Below, piece by piece: positions 6,416 through 11,757 of a stretch of 11,757 bases of DNA. This stretch comes from Pseudomonadota bacterium. Lineage in GTDB: Bacteria; Desulfobacterota; Desulfovibrionia; Desulfovibrionales; Desulfomicrobiaceae. Numbering within the stretch: the stretch's first letter is position 1; every line of letters starts with the position of its first letter. The translations under genes and the position numbers were made by a program. The stretch lies in NCBI GenBank assembly GCA_023393525.1, contig JAEWKZ010000120.1, positions 1 through 11,757 of the forward strand. The letters are read 5' to 3'. The notes beneath the pieces were generated by a model that ran no database searches, had not been told where the DNA came from, and was given only the letters and a program-made list of their open reading frames with translations.

Positions 6416-9400
6416 ATGAAAAAAATAGCAAGTTATATATTAATAATGTGTCTCGTAGGCGTAAGTGCCTACGCAGGCATGTCCGCAATACAGGAGACGG
6501 ATACATTTGCAGAAAATGCACTGAAAGAAGGCTCTTTTCCATTAACATTCCAACATTCGACAACGAATGCATGGAGCGCAGGTGGAGGAAAAGTACAAAG
6601 TACAAATCAGACAGATAACTCGGAAGGATGGTTTAGCACCACATTTGAATTGACATTTGATGCTACTCTTTCTTTTGAATGGTATGTAAATAGCGAATAT
6701 TCTGACAGGCTTGTCTTCTATGTAGATGGTCGAGAAATTCAATCTATCGGTGGAACCGGTATGGCCAATTTTGAAGAACATACACATATCCTAACTGTCG
6801 GCACACATACGCTAAAATGGGTATATAGAAAAAATGAGGGGAATACAGACGGACTTGACCAAGCGCAGGTCAGAAACATCTTCATTACCCCGGATGCCTT
6901 CGTTATAGCAGGAGTTGGGCGTCCGGTATGCGATACTCAAATCTACTACGGAAATGTAACGGTCGGTACTCCGACAACCAAAGATATTCATCTTACAAAT
7001 GTCGGTACAGAAACAGTTACTATTAGTGGCATTACGACAGAAGCTCCTTTCAGTGTAGGCAGTTATGCGACGACATTAAATTCTTTGCAGAAAGTTACTA
7101 TACCCGTAACCCTGACTCCGACCACTGAAGGTAATATTGAAGGGAAAGTCATTATCACTACTAATTACGGAACCAGAGAGGTCGTATTAAAAGCATATAG
7201 TGGAGCATTCAGCCATACTTACAATGTAACGACTCCCGGTTCGCTCAATACTCTTATTCCAGAAACTGTATTGCCCGACATCACCTCCCTAAAGCTTACG
7301 GGAAATATCAATAAAACCGATATTGACCTCTTAAAGATGAATGCGATTGCTCTGAAAACATTGGATTTAAGTGAAATAACTTTAGAAAACAATGTGATAG
7401 GAGACTCTTTCTTCCAAAGTACGACTACAATGGAGACGATTATCCTGCCAACCAGCATTACTCAGATAGGTAATTATGCTTTTGCTGAAAGTTCTTCATT
7501 AAAGGATATTATTATTCCAGAAGGAGTATTGGCTATTGGATCTCAATCTTTCATGAATTGTTCTGCATTGGAAAATATTACATTACCCTCAACTCTCCGC
7601 TCTCTCGGCAGCAATGCATTTCAAGGTTGTTCCAGTTTGAAGAAAATCGAACTGCCTGAACTTTTATCCACCATAGAAGGAGGTACATTTAGTGGGTGTA
7701 CAGCATTGGAGAATGTTAAGATAGGAAATGGAGTGACCAACGTTGGAGGAACCTGGCAATACCAAGTATTTGAAGGATGTGATAACCTCACAACACTTAT
7801 CATAGGAAATGGTCTGACTACTCTGAACAACCAATTCAGTGGAAAAACAAAATTGGCAAATGTTACACTGGGAAGCAATTTAAAAGAATTGAATGGAACC
7901 TTCAATGGATGTGTAGCATTAGAAACAATCACATTGCCCGAACATTTAAGAGTTATTGGTAACGATGCATTCAGGGAATGTACCAATCTGACCAACATTA
8001 ATATTCCGGATAGTATTCGTACCATTGGATCCGCTGCATTCTATAATTGCGGTAAACTGGACAACATTGTGTTGAAAGACAGCTTGAATAGCATTGGAGA
8101 ATACGCTTTCACAAACTGCAGCAGCTTGAAAGAAATTGCGATTCCTGATAAGGTTGAAGCCCTTCAGGCATATACTTTCAACGGATGTACAGCATTGGAG
8201 ACTGTTAAGATAGGAAATGGGGTGACAAGTGTCGGAGGAACCTGGCAATACCAAGTATTTGAAGGGTGTGATAATATCACTACACTTATCATAGGAAACG
8301 GTCTGACTACCCTGAACAATCAATTCAGTGGAAAGACCAAACTGGCAAATGTTACTTTAGGAAATGGTTTTAAAGAATTGAATGGTACCTTTAATGGATG
8401 TGTAGCGTTAGAAACAATCACATTGCCCGAGCATTTAAGAGTTATCGGTAACGATGCATTCAGGGAATGTACCAATCTGACCAACATTAATATTCCGGAT
8501 AGCATTCGTACCATTGGATCCGCTGCATTCTATAATTGCGGTAAACTGGACAACATTGTGCTGAAAGACAGCTTGAATAGCATTGGAGAATACGCTTTCA
8601 CAAACTGCAGCAGTCTGAAGGAAATTGCGATTCCTGATAAGGTCGAAGTTCTTCAGGCATATACTTTCAACGGATGTACAGCATTGGAAACCGTTAAGAT
8701 AGGAAATGGAGTGACAAACATTGGAGGAGTCTGGCAATACCAAGTATTTGAAGGATGCGATAACATCACTACACTTATCATAGGAGATGGCCTGACTACT
8801 CTGAACAATCAATTCAGTGGAAAGACCAAACTAGCCAATATTACCTTGGGAAATGGCTTTAGAGAATTGCATGGCACTTTCAACGGATGTGTGGCGTTAG
8901 AACATGTCACTTTGCCGGATTCCTTAAAAACAATTGGCAATAGTACATTTGCCGGATGTGTGAATTTAAAGGAGATTATCTTTCCTGAAAAGTTAAAGGC
9001 AATTAACCCTGAAGCTTTCATAGGCTGTAATAGTCTGGATAGCATCGCTTTCCCCGATTCACTAATATACTTGGACAGCAGAACTTTCGCCAATTGTGAG
9101 AAACTTCGGATTGTCAACATGGGAAAAGGCGTTAATAGTATATACTCGTATAACAATACTTTTGAAGGCTGTCCCAATATAGAGAAAGTGTATTTCAGCC
9201 CAAGACTTACCACAATCCCTGCCATATTCAATGGAAAAACCAATCTCACTACAGTAGTGTTGGGTGATAGTGTGAAAACCATTGGGGGTAGTGCATTTGC
9301 CGGATGCGCTCAATTAAGCAGCATTAATATTCCTAATACCGCAACCACCATAGAAGATTATGCTTTCAACGGATGTGTGGGGTTAACGAATATTACATTG

Positions 9401-11757
9401 CCTGACAGCCTACGGGCATTGGGTGCATACTCATTCACGGGAGCGGGATTGGAAAGCATTACAATACCGAATAAACTTAAAGCCTTAAGAGAACGTACCT
9501 TTGCTTCTTGTCCTAATCTGAAAACAGTAGTGCTTGGCGACAGCCTTGAGAGCATTGTCGCTGATTATTCCGCAACATTCTATGAAACCCCCAACATTAC
9601 TACGGTTAAGTTCGGAAAAGGAATGAAAGAGATTAACAATGCGTTTGGAGGACAGGCCAATCTTACTACAGTAATTCTGGGAGATAGTATAAAAGTCATT
9701 GGAAATAGTGCATTCAACGGATGTGCTGCATTAAACAGCATCAATATCCCCAATACAGCAAGAACTATCGGAGATTATGCTTTTGCCGGATGTGCAGCGT
9801 TGACAAACATCACACTGCCAGATAGTCTGCAAACACTGGGAGGGTATGCTTTTAGTGGAGCGGGATTGACTAATATCACAATACCTAATAAATTAAAAGA
9901 ACTGCGTGAACGTACATTTGCCTCCTGTCCTAATCTGACAACCGTAGTGCTTGGAGATAGCCTCAAGACTATTGCCGCCGATTATTCCGGAGCATTCTAT
10001 GAAACACCCAACATCACCTCCGTAACTTTCGGCAACGGAATCGAAGAAATCAATCATGCATTTAGCGGACAGCAAAAGCTCACAAAAGTAATCTTAGGAA
10101 AGAAGGTAAAAACAATCGGCAACAGTGCCTTCAACGGATGTGCTGCTTTGGCATCATTCAATTTTCCGGAAACTATAACCCAATTGGGTTCTTCTGCTTT
10201 TAGCAATACTGCTCTGCGTACACTTACGCTTCCCAGCAAGCTAACCCAGATTCCTGAAATGGCATTCTATAATTGCGATAGCTTGCACTCCATTATTCTC
10301 GGTAAGCAAATTACCCAAATAGCAAATAATGCATTTGGAGAATGCGACAGTATACGTGAAGTGACGGTAGACAATACCATTCCCGAAATTATCAATATCG
10401 CTTCCAGTTTTGCAAACATGCGAAAGATTAGCTTCGGCGTATCTGTTACAGAAATTCCCGACAACTTATTGAGTAATAAGAGTAAACTGCAAGAAATCGT
10501 ATTAGGCGAAAACGTTACTAAGATTGGAAGATCAGCTTTCAGCTCAACCGCTTTACGCTCATTTACATTTCCTGCAAAGGTCACTACTATCGGAGAAGAG
10601 GTCTTCAATACTTGCACCCAACTGAAGAAAGTCAAATTCAACACTGTCTTGACAGAGATTCCGGCCAATACTTTCAATAACTGTACAGCTCTTGACTCCA
10701 TCGGTCTGCCTAACAGCATTCGCAAGATAGGTGCCCGTGCATTCAATGGTTGTGACTCGCTCCGTAAAGTCCTGTTGAATGCTGAACTAACAGAAATCAG
10801 TGCTTACGCTTTCTATAATGCAGGTAAAAAGAAACTGGAGAGCATCACTATACCAGCCAATGTAAAGAGTATAGGAGAATATGCCTTTGCTGGTTGTGAC
10901 ACATTAAGTACTATTGTTTTGGGAGCTGCCATCGATAGTATTGCCGGGTACGCTTTCCAGAATTGCCGCAATCTGAAAACGATAACACTACCTGCCAATA
11001 CACGTATATTAGGAAGTAATTTGTTCGAAGGAACAGGCATCTCCAGTCTAGTTATTCCTGACAAAGTTGTGTCTTTGAACGAAACATTTCGAGGATTAAA
11101 TGAGAAGCTAACTTCAGTTACCATCGGAAATGGAATGACCCAGCTTCCCGAAGCAATGTTCTCCGGATTTAGCCAACTGAAGAGTGCTAAACTTGGATCA
11201 GGTCTTACCAAAGTGCCACAGAATACTTTCTGGGGATGTTCTAATCTGACAAATGTGACTATCGGAGAAAATGTAACGAATCTGGATGCTTACAGTTTTG
11301 CATATTGTACAGCTCTGAAAGATTTAACCATTCCTGAAAAGGTTACAGTAATCCATCCGGATGCTTTCTACCAAACCTCTATCGGACAGTTTACACTAAA
11401 CATGGAAAATATTCCCGACTATGCTTTCAATAATCGTTCTGACGTAACTAAGTTTGTATTGGGTACAAAGGTGAAGAGCATTGGTATTCAAGCTTTCAAC
11501 AATACAAATATCAGTGAAATCACATTCCCGGCAACGTTGACTACCATTAAAGAAAGAGCTTTCTATGGTACCAAACTAAAAGCCGTGACTATTCCAGCCA
11601 GTGTTACTACTATCGGAGAAAATGCTTTCGGTTATTGCAACGAGCTCACTACTGTAACTATCGGTGCTGGTTCTACCCGGATTGGAGAAAGTGCCTTTGC
11701 ACAAAACAATGCTTTGTCAACAGTGATCATGCAAGAAGGTGGTACCAAGGTTATTGC
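6416..11757 (+). CDS. Giant BspA-like leucine-rich-repeat secreted protein, 3'-truncated
   Basis: The frame is open from ATG 6416 to the right edge (1780 full codons plus 2 bases), with no stop or frameshift at the points checked along it. Residues 1-20 are a signal peptide (MKKIASYILIMCLVGVSAYA) with an AYA/G signal peptidase I site. Residues about 40-160 form a beta-sandwich of the kind with ATLSFEWYVNSE, DRLVFYVDG and GTHTLKWVYRKNEG...G-D-A. Residues about 172-262 resemble an ASH/choice-of-anchor-D domain (YYGNVTVGTPTTKDIHLTNVGTETVTISGI). Residues about 285-345 look like an LRR N-cap (ITSLKLTGNINKTDIDLLK...LKTLDLS). From about residue 346 come LRR_5/BspA-type repeats of about 23 residues (pattern LP-SI--IG--AF-GC--L--I), roughly 60 to the edge. 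Such proteins mediate binding to host or bacterial surfaces; no ligand can be assigned. The C-terminus, which would show any anchor or sorting signal, is missing. It lies 18 bases after the lipoprotein gene, so it probably shares an operon with it. Confidence 0.9.
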   Translation, partial: MKKIASYILIMCLVGVSAYAGMSAIQETDTFAENALKEGSFPLTFQHSTTNAWSAGGGKVQSTNQTDNSEGWFSTTFELTFDATLSFEWYVNSEYSDRLVFYVDGREIQSIGGTGMANFEEHTHILTVGTHTLKWVYRKNEGNTDGLDQAQVRNIFITPDAFVIAGVGRPVCDTQIYYGNVTVGTPTTKDIHLTNVGTETVTISGITTEAPFSVGSYATTLNSLQKVTIPVTLTPTTEGNIEGKVIITTNYGTREVVLKAYSGAFSHTYNVTTPGSLNTLIPETVLPDITSLKLTGNINKTDIDLLKMNAIALKTLDLSEITLENNVIGDSFFQSTTTMETIILPTSITQIGNYAFAESSSLKDIIIPEGVLAIGSQSFMNCSALENITLPSTLRSLGSNAFQGCSSLKKIELPELLSTIEGGTFSGCTALENVKIGNGVTNVGGTWQYQVFEGCDNLTTLIIGNGLTTLNNQFSGKTKLANVTLGSNLKELNGTFNGCVALETITLPEHLRVIGNDAFRECTNLTNINIPDSIRTIGSAAFYNCGKLDNIVLKDSLNSIGEYAFTNCSSLKEIAIPDKVEALQAYTFNGCTALETVKIGNGVTSVGGTWQYQVFEGCDNITTLIIGNGLTTLNNQFSGKTKLANVTLGNGFKELNGTFNGCVALETITLPEHLRVIGNDAFRECTNLTNINIPDSIRTIGSAAFYNCGKLDNIVLKDSLNSIGEYAFTNCSSLKEIAIPDKVEVLQAYTFNGCTALETVKIGNGVTNIGGVWQYQVFEGCDNITTLIIGDGLTTLNNQFSGKTKLANITLGNGFRELHGTFNGCVALEHVTLPDSLKTIGNSTFAGCVNLKEIIFPEKLKAINPEAFIGCNSLDSIAFPDSLIYLDSRTFANCEKLRIVNMGKGVNSIYSYNNTFEGCPNIEKVYFSPRLTTIPAIFNGKTNLTTVVLGDSVKTIGGSAFAGCAQLSSINIPNTATTIEDYAFNGCVGLTNITLPDSLRALGAYSFTGAGLESITIPNKLKALRERTFASCPNLKTVVLGDSLESIVADYSATFYETPNITTVKFGKGMKEINNAFGGQANLTTVILGDSIKVIGNSAFNGCAALNSINIPNTARTIGDYAFAGCAALTNITLPDSLQTLGGYAFSGAGLTNITIPNKLKELRERTFASCPNLTTVVLGDSLKTIAADYSGAFYETPNITSVTFGNGIEEINHAFSGQQKLTKVILGKKVKTIGNSAFNGCAALASFNFPETITQLGSSAFSNTALRTLTLPSKLTQIPEMAFYNCDSLHSIILGKQITQIANNAFGECDSIREVTVDNTIPEIINIASSFANMRKISFGVSVTEIPDNLLSNKSKLQEIVLGENVTKIGRSAFSSTALRSFTFPAKVTTIGEEVFNTCTQLKKVKFNTVLTEIPANTFNNCTALDSIGLPNSIRKIGARAFNGCDSLRKVLLNAELTEISAYAFYNAGKKKLESITIPANVKSIGEYAFAGCDTLSTIVLGAAIDSIAGYAFQNCRNLKTITLPANTRILGSNLFEGTGISSLVIPDKVVSLNETFRGLNEKLTSVTIGNGMTQLPEAMFSGFSQLKSAKLGSGLTKVPQNTFWGCSNLTNVTIGENVTNLDAYSFAYCTALKDLTIPEKVTVIHPDAFYQTSIGQFTLNMENIPDYAFNNRSDVTKFVLGTKVKSIGIQAFNNTNISEITFPATLTTIKERAFYGTKLKAVTIPASVTTIGENAFGYCNELTTVTIGAGSTRIGESAFAQNNALSTVIMQEGGTKVI
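6454..6473 (+). promoter_or_regulatory. Perfect 7-bp hairpin in the signal-peptide codons
   Basis: CGTAGGC (6454-6460) and GCCTACG (6467-6473) are perfectly complementary around the loop GTAAGT, 38 bases after the ATG. This is the most GC-rich stretch of an otherwise A/T-rich gene start. It could slow early translation or be a chance product of codons for VGVSAYA. No regulatory role is shown. Confidence 0.35.
7685..8917 (+). repeat. 489-bp tandem repeat inside the LRR gene (2 full copies and a partial third)
   Basis: Copy 1 is 7685-8173, copy 2 is 8174-8662 and partial copy 3 is 8663 to about 8917. TGTACAGCATTGGA recurs at 7697 and 8186, and its beginning (TGTACAGCATTGGA, then A) again at 8675, exactly 489 bp (163 codons, about seven LRRs) apart. 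The second halves of copies 1 and 2 (from about 7908 and 8397) differ at only about a dozen bases, nearly all synonymous transitions, with one residue changed (EALQ to EVLQ). Each copy begins TF-GCTALE and includes WQYQVFEGCDN. Confidence 0.85.
8918..10160 (+). repeat. Diverged 414-417-bp higher-order repeats of six LRRs
   Basis: The marker position occupied by the FEGC Cys codon in earlier copies recurs at 9170 (FEGCPN), 9587 (FYETPN) and 10004 (FYETPN). The offsets are 414, 417 and 417 bp counting from 8756. Each unit holds an irregular LRR of the FEGC/FYET type, a short LRR (LTTIPAIFNGKTNL, MKEINNAFGGQANL, IEEINHAFSGQQKL) and four ordinary LRRs, two of which carry SINIPNTA--I-DYAF and IPNKLK-LRERTFASCPNL in copies 9230-9650 and 9650-10065. 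A further partial match continues to about 10160. Confidence 0.7.

Noticed and set aside
6449..6451. Cys-12 of the LRR protein as a lipidation site
   Set aside because: It sits inside the hydrophobic core without a lipobox or following hydrophilic residues; AYA/G further on is a normal signal peptidase I site.
7219..11211. Series of minus-strand open frames of 60-159 codons across the LRR gene
   Set aside because: They are shadows of the repeats: the same antisense peptides recur at each repeat copy, and none has a domain or plausible start.

Overview
The window looks like a chromosomal stretch from a gut-type Bacteroides (or close Bacteroidales relative). The evidence is indirect: AT-leaning coding sequence, start codons without Shine-Dalgarno sequences but with A/T-rich leaders, a TAnnTTTG-type promoter element, a Bacteroidota lipoprotein with GFCWS-type Fn3-like repeats, and a very long BspA-like (LRR_5) leucine-rich surface protein. 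Every gene that can be supported is on the + strand. No RNA gene, insertion sequence, CRISPR array or SusC/SusD pair is visible.

Layout. (1) Bases 1-1078 hold the 3' part of a GC-richer gene for a probable envelope protein with one or two NTF2-like domains; its N-terminus lies outside the window. (2) Bases 1079-1531 are non-coding. They hold an 88-bp array of four 22-bp units built on the near-palindrome AACACTTGTGTT, then an imperfect hairpin, then A/T-rich DNA with candidate promoters. (3) Bases 1532-2884 encode a 450-residue exported protein with two PEGA-type domains and a C-terminal region that reads as an eight-stranded outer-membrane beta-barrel. (4) Bases 2906-6397 encode a 1163-residue lipoprotein made of eleven Fn3-like repeats of about 100 residues. 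(5) Bases 6416-11757 encode more than 1780 residues of a secreted protein: signal peptide, beta-sandwich (jelly-roll-like) domain, ASH-like domain, then a leucine-rich-repeat ladder that runs off the right edge.

Genes 3-5 are separated by only 21 and 18 bases with no visible terminator, so they are most simply one operon driven from the 1196-1531 region. The combination (a periplasmic PEGA/outer-membrane barrel protein, a repeat lipoprotein and a giant repeat protein) suggests a cell-surface adhesion or binding module: the barrel protein would sit in the outer membrane and the two repeat proteins would project from it or be displayed beside it. That functional link is inference.

The most unusual sequence structure is repetitive. 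It includes the 22-bp intergenic array, a two-unit duplication (591-bp offset) in the lipoprotein gene, and a higher-order repeat in the LRR gene with offsets of 489, 489, 414, 417 and 417 bp. In the LRR gene two neighbouring 489-bp copies are nearly identical.
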